A stretch of 64,000 nt of DNA from Paenibacillus sp. FSL R7-0204 (GCF_038002225.1 NZ_JBBOCA010000001.1:7192001-7256000); one strand, 5' to 3'; numbered from the stretch's first letter, positions 53,724 to 62,108 are shown. Notes: generated by a model from the sequence alone, not told the origin. A program made the numbers and translations.

Positions 53724-55139
53724 CTATTTCTTCTCTTTATCCTGCTCACCGCTCAGTACCTTTTTGGCTGCGGCCTGCGCCGTTCCAATCACTTGGGCCA
53801 CCCCGGTGGACGGTGTAATCTCGCCCTTCAGGAATTTCTCAGTCACCTTATCCAGCTGATCCTTGACGCCAAGACCGCCGTAACGTCCGCCGAAGACCCG
53901 CTCCACTTTACCTTCATCATTCATCGCATTGGCGATAGAGGCTTCATCCGGCAAAATATTCTCCATCGACAATCTGCGGTTCTCCTGCCAGCTGTCGAAC
54001 GGCTGCAGATCCTCCCAGATCTTCACGATGGTATCCGCATCCTTGACCCCTTTGGGAATGGCATAGGCTGCTGTCTGTCCCAGCGGATCGTAGTACTTAT
54101 CGGCCTGCGGGCCTTTTGGAATATAGACATATCCCCATTCATCCTTCATCTTGCCGAGAATACGCCCTTCAATTTCCCAGAGACCGCCCGGATACATAGC
54201 GACAGTTCCTTCTCCAAAATACTTAGCCGGGTCTTCCCAGTCATTGCCCTCGTTAGGCTTGAACACCTTATCCTGGGTGTAGAGCTTATGAAGGAAATTA
54301 AGCGCTTCCATTGATGCCGGTGAATCAAAGACCGCCTTCTGAGTAGCTTCGTCGTAGATTTTGCCGCCGTTGCTGGCGATCAGCAGCTCCGAGATCACAT
54401 AATGGGCTCCGGCCAGACCGTACTGGTCCATCTTCCCGTCCCCGTTCTTATCAATCGTCAGCTTCTTCGCCGCATCAAGCATCGTATTCCAGTTCCAGTT
54501 ATCTTCATCCATCAGCTGCTGAGGGTCCTTCAGGCCCGCTTCCTTGAAAATACGTTTGTTGTAGAACACGCCGCTGTCGTTCGGGCTGTACCAGCTCTCC
54601 AAGCCATAGACCTTGTCGCCGCCGAAGCGCATGGAATCAATCACGCTCTGATCGATGAGTGAATCCTTCAGATAATCATCAAGCGGTGTAAGGAAGCCGC
54701 CATGCATCAGCCCCCAGATGAAGCCATCCGGCAGCCGGACAATCTCGGCAAACGGATCGCTTGCCATAACGGAAGAGGACAGCTTCTCGGCGGTGGACCA
54801 ATACTCTGTATTCAGGTATTTAATCTTGACGTTGTATTTCTCTTCCACCGCTTTGATCCGCTCGCGGGCAAGCTCATCTGCCTCTGAATCCCCGACAGGA
54901 GTGGCATCCCACCAATGAGAGATGCGGATCTCCCGCCCGTTCAGATTAGCAACCGGCTCCTTCGGCGCTTCCGTTGCCGCTGCTGGCGTTTCACTGGCTG
55001 CCGGAGCCTGAGTCGCCTCCGCCGCCGGTGTTGTTGCCGGTGCAGACGCGTTATTCCCTCCGCTGCAACCGGTTACAAGTGTAACTACGGCTGTCAGCAG
55101 CATGAACCACGCCGAGCTTTTCTTCTTCAACTGTTTCAC
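53724..55139 (-). CDS. extracellular solute-binding lipoprotein, CUT1 sugar importer
   Basis: 471 residues from a GTG start at 55139 (GGGGAG about 11 nt upstream). The lipoprotein signal ends LVTGC (Cys25) and is followed by an Ala/Thr/Pro-rich linker. A family 1 binding fold is plain: NLNGREIRISHWWDATPVGDSEADEL, ASDPFAEIVRLPD, YTVFNKR-like GVFYNKRIFKEAGLKDPQ, TMLDAAKKLTIDKNGDGKMDQYGLAG, and FGEGTVAMYPGGLWE. First structural gene of the operon. It could serve either permease pair. Confidence 0.94.
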   Translation of the reverse strand: MKQLKKKSSAWFMLLTAVVTLVTGCSGGNNASAPATTPAAEATQAPAASETPAAATEAPKEPVANLNGREIRISHWWDATPVGDSEADELARERIKAVEEKYNVKIKYLNTEYWSTAEKLSSSVMASDPFAEIVRLPDGFIWGLMHGGFLTPLDDYLKDSLIDQSVIDSMRFGGDKVYGLESWYSPNDSGVFYNKRIFKEAGLKDPQQLMDEDNWNWNTMLDAAKKLTIDKNGDGKMDQYGLAGAHYVISELLIASNGGKIYDEATQKAVFDSPASMEALNFLHKLYTQDKVFKPNEGNDWEDPAKYFGEGTVAMYPGGLWEIEGRILGKMKDEWGYVYIPKGPQADKYYDPLGQTAAYAIPKGVKDADTIVKIWEDLQPFDSWQENRRLSMENILPDEASIANAMNDEGKVERVFGGRYGGLGVKDQLDKVTEKFLKGEITPSTGVAQVIGTAQAAAKKVLSGEQDKEKK

Positions 55140-55170
55140 TGTTCGCCACGCTCCCCTAATTTCAGTGATG

Positions 55171-55512
55171 TTAAACTAATCCAAGCCTGTATGCGTCCGT
55201 ACACCGCTCCTTCCCAATGTCATATTTATATAGTGGCGTATGCCAGCATATAAGCCCTTTAGATAAGCCTGGAAATGATAAAAAGAAACTTGGAAATAAA
55301 CGAGCTTGGATACGGGCGGTGCCGTTCTCGCGAGAAGGATAAGGATTATTGTACGGCCCTTGCCGTCCCGTTAAGAGCGATACCGCTTCAGTGGGCGCAT
55401 CAGGAGCAACTGTGAACGGTGCCTCTCCCAAGGGAAGTATCCGGATGACTGGTGGGTTTCGGGTGCGAATTCTTGTACTTTTCAAATTATCAGTAAATTC
55501 ACAAAACCACAT
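55171..55512 (-). other. operon leader with palindrome and a short open frame
   Basis: The ~425 nt between the operator and the first binding-protein gene contain an open frame of 113 codons from the ATG at 55512, whose product I do not recognise and whose ribosome site is poor. They also contain the perfect palindrome TTCTCGCGAGAA (55325-55336) and a decayed copy of the dispersed repeat in inverted orientation (55311-55355: GGTGCCGTTCTCGCGAGAA, then GGATAAGGATTATTGT). No tested riboswitch pattern is recognisable. Confidence 0.35.
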
Positions 55513-55562
55513 TGCCCCATATGTACCGCCAGAGTAACCGCTTACTCAAATCCAAAAAAATA

Positions 55563-55619
55563 ATGAAATGGGTTTCATGAAATCCATTTCATTATAACTT
55601 CTGTTTATCCTCTGGTCAA
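55563..55619 (-). promoter_or_regulatory. operon promoter with two overlapping LacI-type operators
   Basis: On the minus strand TTGACC (55619-55614), a 17-bp spacer and consensus TATAAT (55596-55591). Immediately downstream lie two 16-bp palindromes of the form ATGAAA-N4-TTTCAT: ATGAAATCCATTTCAT (55577-55592) and ATGAAATGGGTTTCAT (55563-55578), overlapping by 2 bp. This is where the LacI protein encoded 220 bp upstream would bind and block initiation. Confidence 0.88.
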
Positions 55620-55808
55620 TCCTGCTTTACACATATTTCATGCTTCAATCCAAAACCTTTCCAGAATACAGGCCCCCTCGTGCTGACGCACTCCACATAC
55701 GCCTGGAAAGTTCTTGACCGCCCCTGGATGAACATGCTTGAAGACGCGCGTGGCAGACTGGTCTGGTAAGCAGCTTCCGGCGAGTGTTGTTGGGAGCTAT
55801 TGTGTGAG

Positions 55809-56846
55809 CTATTCTGTGAGATTTCTCGGGCGGCCCGTGCTGTCCCGTACCACCAGCTTGGGCTGGAGCACCGTCCGTTTTTTGGGATTTCTGCCGCTGA
55901 TCAGCTCATGAAGCATCTCTACAGACAGCTCCCCCAGCTGGTTGGTGTTCTGCGACACCGTGGTCAGCTCCGGAATAACCGCTCTGGACAAGGGCGAATC
56001 ATCGAACCCGACGATCGATAGATCCTCCGGTATCTTCAGACCATGCTGGGTGGCAGACTTCAACGCCCCGATGGCTGTAAAATCATTCACACACAGTACT
56101 GCTGTCGGCCGGTCCTCCTGCTCCAGCATCCGGTCCATCAGTGCCCGCCCGCCTTCGATCGAGAAGTCGTGGAACATGACCCAATCCTTGCGCAGCGTAA
56201 GCCCCTGTTCTTTCAGCTTCATCCTCACAGACTTCAGCTTCACTTGGGTTGTGGACGTCTCCTCCATCCCCCCGAGGAACCCGATTCTCCGGTGCCCCAG
56301 GTCCAGCAGATGCTGGGTGGCCAGTGCGGCCCCTTCCTCTTCATCGGTATAAATGCGGTGCAGGCCGCTTCGGGGCAGATTGCCGTTGACCAGCACGATC
56401 GGCACATGCTTCGACAGCTCCACGACCTCCTGGGACAACGCCGGCGGACAATGATTCATGTTAATTCTGCCGCCCAGGAAAATTATCCCATCCACTCTTT
56501 TCTCCCGAAGAATGCTAAGGTACTCCGACTCACGGCTATGCTCCCCCGCCGTATCGCAGAGGAAGAACGTATAATGCTTCTCTCTGGCCACATTCTCGGC
56601 TCCCCAGAAGACCTCCGGGAAAAAGGGGTTGGTGATGTCAGGCAAAATCATGGCGATAGTGCCAGTCTCCTTCTTGAGCAGACTGCGGGCAAGCGCGTTC
56701 GGCTGAAACTGGTGCTTCTCAATTACAGCCATGATGATCTCCCGGGTGCTCTCCTTGACCGGAGCAGTATTGTTGAGGACACGGGAGACTGTGGCTACGG
56801 ACACCTGGGCCTCCTTGGCGATATCATATATGGTAATCGTCTTCAT
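55809..56846 (-). CDS. LacI family transcriptional repressor of the glycan operon
   Basis: 345 residues, with AAGGAGGT before the ATG. N-terminal HTH TIYDIAKEAQVSVATVSRVLNNTAPVKESTR with the hinge helix NALARSLLKKET. The C-terminal sugar-binding core (60-335) has IAMILPDITNPFFPEVFWGAE, VDGIIFLGGR, TDEEEGAALATQHLLDLGHRRIGFLGG, AVLCVNDFTAIGALKSA and VGFDDSPLSRAVIPELTTV. It is placed just upstream of the operator and operon, so it most likely responds to a sugar released by the encoded enzymes. No terminator separates it clearly from the operon. Confidence 0.95.
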   Translation of the reverse strand: MKTITIYDIAKEAQVSVATVSRVLNNTAPVKESTREIIMAVIEKHQFQPNALARSLLKKETGTIAMILPDITNPFFPEVFWGAENVAREKHYTFFLCDTAGEHSRESEYLSILREKRVDGIIFLGGRINMNHCPPALSQEVVELSKHVPIVLVNGNLPRSGLHRIYTDEEEGAALATQHLLDLGHRRIGFLGGMEETSTTQVKLKSVRMKLKEQGLTLRKDWVMFHDFSIEGGRALMDRMLEQEDRPTAVLCVNDFTAIGALKSATQHGLKIPEDLSIVGFDDSPLSRAVIPELTTVSQNTNQLGELSVEMLHELISGRNPKKRTVLQPKLVVRDSTGRPRNLTE

Positions 56847-56998
56847 CCTTTACCTCCTTGGTCTAGCGTTCGTGGCTTATGACAACTTACATCCGGGGCG
56901 GATGGGTGCGGGGGTGGGGATTGGGGTAGAGCGGGAGTTGTGGCAGAGGGCAGAGCGCGGTTAGGGTTGGAGGGACGCGAGGAGATGGGCTGTTATTT

Positions 56999-57300
56999 AG
57001 TGGCCTTTTATTCGTACCAGTTGCTAACTGCTACTCATTTCGCCCAGCCGCCCGCTTTTAGCTAATTCAGGGGTAGTTATGCTCCTCATTTCGCTTAACC
57101 GCTCTCTTCCGGCACATTCAAAGGGATTCATCCCTTTAATTTCACCAGGCGGGCCCACTTCCGGCATATTTAATGGGATTTATCCCTCTGATTTCACCGG
57201 GCGGCTCACTTTCGGCACATTTAATGGGATTTATCCCTCTGATTTCACCGGGCGGCCCACTTCCGGTACTTTTAATGGGTTTTTGCAGCCTAATTCCGGC
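56999..57300. repeat. 51-bp period array D (five to six units)
   Basis: Anchors GGG start at 57071, 57123, 57175, 57226 and 57277 (steps 52, 52, 51, 51); an earlier unit is seen by GCTACTCATTTCGC at 57030 versus GCTCCTCATTTCGC at 57081. Units share GGGATTTATCCC (a palindrome), GATTTCACCGGGCGG, and CACTTCCGGC...TTTAAT. A 17-residue peptide repeat is open in one plus-strand frame, with no gene-like start. The remaining part of this 743-bp gap (57300-57590) has two weakly similar blocks near 57405 and 57508. Confidence 0.85.
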
Positions 57301-57404
57301 GCGGTCAGTGGCGCACATATACTATACTTTCGGCTGTTGAGGTCAGGTAATACATAATTCCAGTTTGTCCACTACCGAAGCCCCTACATTTGCTCATACA
57401 GCAT

Positions 57405-57450
57405 ACGGAAGCGGTGGTACTCTCTTTAGAAGGACGACAGCCGTTGCAGC
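57405..57450 (+). repeat. decayed copy of the ~100-bp dispersed repeat
   Basis: GAAGCGGTGGTACTCTC, TTTAGAAGGACGACA and GCCGTT follow the order of the hairpin core of copies 1-3 with indels. The stem is largely lost. Confidence 0.35.
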
Positions 57451-57590
57451 GTTGGTGAGAACACGAGAGAAGAGCCCCCGTCTAGCACCAAACATACTAA
57501 TCTTTACACTGCAATCGGCAGCAGTGGTGCTTGTCCCTTGATGGACTGTATAACTCAGCAGGGATTAGCATCGCGGCAGCAGCTTGGAGC

Positions 57591-58937
57591 CTACGTCCCT
57601 TGCTCATCGAAATAGCTGTTCAGCAGCTTGAGGAACACATTCGGAAAAGCGTAATTCTTCATGTCCTCGCGGCTGATCCAGCGCTGTGCTCCGCTGTCTG
57701 CCGCATCGGCTGCGGCATCCCCGCTGTCGAACAGCGCCAGCGGTGCATCTTCCGCTGGCTGTACCCCCAGCGCCGCAGCCAGCAGGCTGTCGCCGCGCTC
57801 CGCACGTGCCGCTCCAGCATCCGCCCCCAGCACGCCATCCGCGCCATCCGCGCGCTCCGCTTGCGCCGCCCCGTACACCGCGCGGCTCTCCGCTGCCAGC
57901 GGCAGCGCCGCCTCTTCCCTGCAGCGGTACACCTGCAGGGTCCACACAATATGGCTGAATGTATGCTCCGCAGCCATCCAGTGCTCCTCAGGCCGGGCGT
58001 GAATCCCGGCCTGGCTCATGGACCGGCGCAGCCGGTCCAGCGCTGCCGCTTCGGGCAGCAGCGCACCGCGCGCGCCGCCAGCCTCAGCAGGCGGCGCAGG
58101 CCAGTGCGGCAGCTCCCACATGCGGGCCAAAAGCCCGCTAGCCGGCCGCTGCCGGATCAGTACCCGGCCCGCGTGCTCGCCGCGGCCCTCCACCAGGGCA
58201 GCCAGCCGCTCCTCCGGACGCGGCGGCTTCGCCTTGGTCTTGACGGGCAGCGAAGCCTCGCAGCCCGCCAGCCGCGCGGCGCAATGCTCCATCACCGGGC
58301 ACGGAAGGCAGCGCGGTGATTTCGGCGTGCAGATGAGCGCGCCAAGCTCCATCAGCGCCTGATTGAAGCTGCCCGCCTCCCCTTCGGGGATGAGCTCGGC
58401 GGCGAGCTTTTCCATTTTCACACGGGTCGGGCCTTTGGCAATGTCATCCTCAATCCGGAAATACCGGGATAAGACGCGCATCACATTGCCATCCACCGCC
58501 GGCTCCGGCCGGTTGAACGCGATGCTCAGAATAGCACCGGCTGTATACGGGCCTACGCCCTTGAGGCCGAATACGGCATCGCGGTCATCCGGTACCTGCC
58601 CTCCGTACAGCTCCTTGACCTGCTTCGCGGCATGCTGTAGATTCCGGGCACGTGAGTAATAGCCAAGTCCCTCCCAGCACTTCAGCACCTCTTCCTCCGG
58701 TGCATCAGCGAGCGCCTCTACGGTCGGGAACTGCTCAATGAAACGGTTGAAATAAGGAATTACCGTATCTACCCGGGTCTGCTGCAGCATAATCTCTGAG
58801 ATCCAGATGTAATACGGATTGCGGTGGCGCCGCCACGGCAGATCCCGCTTCTGGAGGTGATACCATTCCAGCAGGAACCGGCTGAAGAATAACTTGGCTT
58901 CCTGCTGTATCTCTATGTGCTTCTCATCTGTGGTCAT
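57591..58937 (-). CDS. mutY: A/G-specific adenine glycosylase with Ala-rich insertion
   Basis: 448 residues, longer than the usual ~350-370. The N-terminal catalytic domain is intact: Glu48 in SEIMLQQT, helix-hairpin-helix LKGVGPYTAGAI (125-136), Asp149 in AVDGN, and [4Fe-4S] ligands Cys203, 210, 213 and 219 (C-x6-C-x2-C-x5-C). The NUDIX-like C-terminal domain keeps the 8-oxoG-sensing FSH (327-329). Between about 340 and 417 there is an Ala/Gly/Asp-rich, probably disordered insertion before the last domain motif QRWISREDMKNYAFPNVF. It removes adenine opposite 8-oxoguanine. Confidence 0.94.
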   Translation of the reverse strand: MTTDEKHIEIQQEAKLFFSRFLLEWYHLQKRDLPWRRHRNPYYIWISEIMLQQTRVDTVIPYFNRFIEQFPTVEALADAPEEEVLKCWEGLGYYSRARNLQHAAKQVKELYGGQVPDDRDAVFGLKGVGPYTAGAILSIAFNRPEPAVDGNVMRVLSRYFRIEDDIAKGPTRVKMEKLAAELIPEGEAGSFNQALMELGALICTPKSPRCLPCPVMEHCAARLAGCEASLPVKTKAKPPRPEERLAALVEGRGEHAGRVLIRQRPASGLLARMWELPHWPAPPAEAGGARGALLPEAAALDRLRRSMSQAGIHARPEEHWMAAEHTFSHIVWTLQVYRCREEAALPLAAESRAVYGAAQAERADGADGVLGADAGAARAERGDSLLAAALGVQPAEDAPLALFDSGDAAADAADSGAQRWISREDMKNYAFPNVFLKLLNSYFDEQGT

Positions 58938-58968
58938 CGTTATTCTCCTTGCCGTTCATATTATATAA

Positions 58969-59373
58969 TTACAGGCGGTAACCGGATGTCCGTTCCACCA
59001 CCGCGAAGGCCGAGGCCAGCCCGCGGCTATGCGTAATGGTGAGATGAATGACACACTCCTGCTCCGGCAGCCCCAGACGGGACCAGGCCTCCGCCGACAG
59101 AATGGCTACTGGCTTGCCCAGTGCATCCGGCAGAATCTCAATGTCCTGAAAACCCACCATCTGACCGATTCCGCAGCCGAGCGCCTTCACAACCGCTTCT
59201 TTGGCCGAGAATCTCCCGGCGATGAATTCTGCTGTCTTCGCGCCTTTGCCTGCGGCCAGCTCCAGCTCCTGCCGGGTCAGAATTCTCCGGGAAAAGCGGC
59301 TACCCAGGCTGCCCTCCGTAATCCCGGCAACCCTGCCGATCTCCAGCACATCATGCCCGATTCCGTAAATCAC
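58969..59373 (-). CDS. acpS: holo-[acyl-carrier-protein] synthase
   Basis: 134 residues from the GTG at 59373, where AGGAGAGG lies 9 nt upstream. The first residues are then (V/M)IYGIGHDVLEIGRV, with metal Asp8 in GHDVLEI. RFSAKEAVVKALG carries the second metal Glu. SRGLASAFAVVER ends the fold. It transfers 4'-phosphopantetheine from CoA to acyl carrier protein. It precedes mutY by 31 bp and may share a transcript. Confidence 0.95.
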   Translation of the reverse strand: MIYGIGHDVLEIGRVAGITEGSLGSRFSRRILTRQELELAAGKGAKTAEFIAGRFSAKEAVVKALGCGIGQMVGFQDIEILPDALGKPVAILSAEAWSRLGLPEQECVIHLTITHSRGLASAFAVVERTSGYRL

Positions 59374-59512
59374 ACTCCCACACCTCTCCTGGCTTTGCAT
59401 TCCTTAACCCTCTTATATTACCTTCTATCCTTACCCTGCGTCTAATGATATGATCTTGCTAGGACTCCACAGATCTCATGTAACAGTGAAGCCTGTCAGC
59501 TTCTTGACCAAG

Positions 59513-59526
59513 TATTATTAATAATA
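59513..59526. promoter_or_regulatory. AT-rich 14-bp palindrome upstream of the alpha/beta hydrolase gene
   Basis: TATTATTAATAATA is a perfect palindrome, immediately after TTGACC (59505-59510), in the 281-bp gap upstream of the 59655 gene. It could be an operator; its protein is unknown. Confidence 0.4.
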
Positions 59527-59654
59527 GTCTTAGCGTCAGCTTTCTGCTATCTTAAAAGAAAAAAAACTGAAAGTCTATCACGCACAAATCAGGTATATCT
59601 GGTAAAGAAGTACAACCGCCAGTTCCAAGATATTAAGGAAAGGAAGAATACCTT

Positions 59655-60473
59655 ATGTCCCGTAATTTTGATTTACCCGCAGGAGAAGATGCGGTGCTTC
59701 GCTGTTCCCATTTTCCCGCCCAGGGAGAGGCCCGCAGTGTGATAGTCATCGCTCACGGCTACAAAGGCTTCAAGGATTGGGGGATGTTCCCGTATACGGC
59801 GCAGGCGCTCAGCGACCAGCATGAAGTGATCACCTTCAACTTCTCCCATGCCGGCATCGGCGAGGATCTGCAGAATTTCACCGAGCTGGACAAGTTCGCC
59901 CGCAACACCTACCAGCGTGAGCTCAAGGATATGGAGATCCTGCTCTCTTATCTGAGCCAGCACCACAGGTTCGGCAGCCTCCCGCTCTTCCTGCTAGGGC
60001 ATAGCCGCGGCGGGGGCGACTCGCTCCTCTACGCACTGGATCATCCGGCAGAAATCGCCGGGGTCATCTCCTGGAACGGGATCACTAACCTGGATCTGTT
60101 CACAGAGCAGCAGAAGAGTGAGATGCGGGAAAAGGGCCGGACCCATGTGCTCAACGGAAGGACCGGACAGCAAATGCCCCTGGATGCCATTATTATAGAG
60201 GATCTGGAGCAGCAGGCGGAGCGTTACCAGATTATAGAGCGGATGAAGCAAGCCAGCTTTCCCGTTGCCTTGATTCAAGGCAGTGAGGACGGCGAGCATC
60301 TGCGGCGCGGCTCCGAGCAATTGATCCGGCTGCGCCCGGATATTGAATGGGTGCAGATTCCCGGCGGCAATCATACCTTTGGCACCGTTCATCCTTTTGC
60401 CGGAACTACCCCCCAGTTAGAACAGGCGATATCCGCTACCAGAGAGTTCATCAACCGAGTGCTGGCGAAGTAG
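59655..60473 (+). CDS. alpha/beta hydrolase
   Basis: 272 residues, with AAGGAAAGGA before the ATG. Cytosolic: no signal or membrane segment. The fold is of the BAAT/dienelactone-hydrolase type: IAHGYKGFKDWGMFPYTAQ, nucleophile elbow LLGHSRGGGDSLL (Ser117), acidic GSEDGEHL near Asp212, and the catalytic His240 in IPGGNHTFG. The motif HGYKGFKDWG is common to a group of esterases in Bacilli and Bacteroidetes of unknown substrate. It is convergent with nadE. Confidence 0.88.
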   Translation: MSRNFDLPAGEDAVLRCSHFPAQGEARSVIVIAHGYKGFKDWGMFPYTAQALSDQHEVITFNFSHAGIGEDLQNFTELDKFARNTYQRELKDMEILLSYLSQHHRFGSLPLFLLGHSRGGGDSLLYALDHPAEIAGVISWNGITNLDLFTEQQKSEMREKGRTHVLNGRTGQQMPLDAIIIEDLEQQAERYQIIERMKQASFPVALIQGSEDGEHLRRGSEQLIRLRPDIEWVQIPGGNHTFGTVHPFAGTTPQLEQAISATREFINRVLAK

Positions 60474-60487
60474 ATTCTTACTCTTAC

Positions 60488-60535
60488 CAAAAAACCGCCG
60501 GAGCGTCTGCATCAAGCACAGCGCCCCGGCGGCTC
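60488..60535. terminator. terminator between the hydrolase and nadE
   Basis: CCGCCGGAGCG (60495-60505) pairs with CGCCCCGGCGG (60522-60532) with one mismatch; on the minus strand a TTTTTT run follows, so it serves nadE. Confidence 0.85.
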
Positions 60536-60548
60536 CGGCATAACCTGT

Positions 60549-61358
60549 CTAGATCCCCGGAATACTATCGCGCTTATGCGCCGTTCTCCGGAAGAAGCGC
60601 TCCAGCTTCTCAGCCGCTTCAGGGCTGACAGTCTTCCCCTCCAGATAATCGCTGTTCTCCTCATAGGTGATTCCAAGCTCAGTCTCATCCGTCTGGCCCG
60701 GCCAGAGTCCGGCTGTCGGCGCTTTGGTCACGATATCCGCCGGCACGCCAAGCGCCGCAGCCAGCTGCCGCACCTGACGTTTGTTCAGAGAGGACAGCGG
60801 TGTAATATCGACGGCGCCATCGCCCCACTTCGTATAGAATCCGGTAATGGCCTCTGAAGCATGATCGGTACCCACCACCAGCAGATTGTTCTCAAAAGCA
60901 AGCGCATACTGCATCACCATCCGCGTTCTCGCTTTTACATTCCCCTTACCCTGATGGGTAATATGCTTGTGCTGTCCCAGGGCCTTCAGGCTATGCTCGA
61001 CCTCCAGGGCGATCTCGTTCACCGCTTCTTCGATATTGGTCTCCACCGTATGGGTCAGCTCAAAAGCCCGGGCCACCGCATAGCTGTGCTCAATATCCTC
61101 CTGCTCCCCGTAAGGCTGGAACACCCCGAGTGTCATATACTCTTTGCCTTCCTCCGCCGTCAGCTCGTCCGTAGCCCGCTTGCACAGACCCGCAGCCACC
61201 GCACTGTCCACACCTCCGCTAATCGCAATCAGCAGACCTCTGGCCCCCGCCTGGAGCGCATAAGCTTTCAGGAAATCTACACGCTTACGTATCTCCGCAT
61301 CCGTATCAATCACCGGCTTAACTCCCAGCGTAGCAATAATCTCTTCCTGCAGACTCAC
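60549..61358 (-). CDS. nadE: ammonia-dependent NAD+ synthetase
   Basis: 269 residues from the GTG at 61358 (GGGGTGG upstream); this start matches B. subtilis NadE better than the longer frame. The PP-loop SGGVDSAVA, KGNVKARTRMVMQYALA, VVGTDHASEAITGFYTKWGDGAVDITPL and DETELGITYEENSDYLEGK are all conserved. It amidates nicotinate adenine dinucleotide with ammonia. No glutaminase domain, so ammonia is the nitrogen source. Confidence 0.96.
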   Translation of the reverse strand: MSLQEEIIATLGVKPVIDTDAEIRKRVDFLKAYALQAGARGLLIAISGGVDSAVAAGLCKRATDELTAEEGKEYMTLGVFQPYGEQEDIEHSYAVARAFELTHTVETNIEEAVNEIALEVEHSLKALGQHKHITHQGKGNVKARTRMVMQYALAFENNLLVVGTDHASEAITGFYTKWGDGAVDITPLSSLNKRQVRQLAAALGVPADIVTKAPTAGLWPGQTDETELGITYEENSDYLEGKTVSPEAAEKLERFFRRTAHKRDSIPGI

Positions 61359-61408
61359 AGGACCACCCCGTTTCTTAGAATTGTAATCCCTTTCCCTAAA
61401 CACAAGTA

Positions 61409-61462
61409 GAAAAAAATCCCGCATGAGCCAAGCCCCCGGCTGACGGCTGGCTGATGCGGGAT
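61409..61462 (-). terminator. terminator after the bacilliredoxin gene
   Basis: ATCCCGCATCAGCCA and TGGCTCATGCGGGAT form the stem on the minus strand, with TTTTTTT following. Confidence 0.88.
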
Positions 61463-61504
61463 CATTACTTATTCATGCTGCTGCCCTCAGGCTGCAGGAC
61501 ATTA

Positions 61505-61939
61505 TTACTGGCACACGCGGTCAAAAACTTCCTTCAGCTCCGCAGCAATCTCGGCGGCCGAACGGTCTTCCACACCGTGACGTTCGATGAAGTGAACCAG
61601 CTCGCCGTCCTTCATCAGCGCGATGGAAGGGGACGATGGCGGATACGGTGCGAAAAATTCACGCGCCTTGGCGGTAGCTTCCTTCTCCTGACCGGCAAAT
61701 ACGGTGAACAGGTGATCCGGCAGAATCTCGTTCTGCAGCGCCTGGGCTACCCCTGGGCGGCACTGTCCGGCGGCACAGCCGCATACGGAGTTCACAACAA
61801 CCAGCGAAGTTCCCTTGGCTGCCGGAAGGGCTGCTTCCACATCCTCCGGGGTCAATAGCTCCTGAAATCCGATGCTTGTCAGATCGTCGCGCATAGGTTG
61901 GATAGAATCTCTCATATATTGATTAAAAGACATGGACAT
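61505..61939 (-). CDS. bacilliredoxin (BrxA/BrxB, YphP/YqiW family)
   Basis: 144 residues, with AGGAGAG before the ATG. Thioredoxin-like fold with the family CGC motif (Cys53 and Cys55) in NSVCGCAAGQCRPG. It removes bacillithiol from S-bacillithiolated proteins after oxidative stress, as shown for BrxA/BrxB in Bacillus. The exact paralogue (A or B) is not resolved from sequence alone. Monocistronic with its own terminator. Confidence 0.93.
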   Translation of the reverse strand: MSMSFNQYMRDSIQPMRDDLTSIGFQELLTPEDVEAALPAAKGTSLVVVNSVCGCAAGQCRPGVAQALQNEILPDHLFTVFAGQEKEATAKAREFFAPYPPSSPSIALMKDGELVHFIERHGVEDRSAAEIAAELKEVFDRVCQ

Positions 61940-62082
61940 TTCTCTGCACTCTCCTTCATCACTTGAATTGAGATAAGGTCAGAACCCGGATAACGTTACC
62001 GCGTTCCAGCACTACTTGCTAACTTTATTATACATACATACTCTGCGAAAGCAAGAGACGCAGCCTGCCGCTGCAAGCCCCG

Positions 62083-62107
62083 AAACGGTGCCGTCCCCGT
62101 GAAATCC
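62083..62107 (+). repeat. possible fragment of the ~100-bp dispersed repeat
   Basis: CGAAACGGTGCCGTCCCC resembles the start of the repeat hairpin (GAAACGGTACCGTCC) and lies just after the kinase stop codon, the same location as in copies 1-3. The other half is absent. Confidence 0.3.
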
Positions 62108-62108
62108 G

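Noticed and set aside
55171..55512. 113-codon gene in the operon leader
   Set aside because: Poor ribosome site and no recognisable product; kept only as a remark on the leader.
57079..57357. 92-codon frame with 17-residue repeats in array D
   Set aside because: Same reason: periodic noncoding repeat with a multiple-of-three period and no gene-like start.
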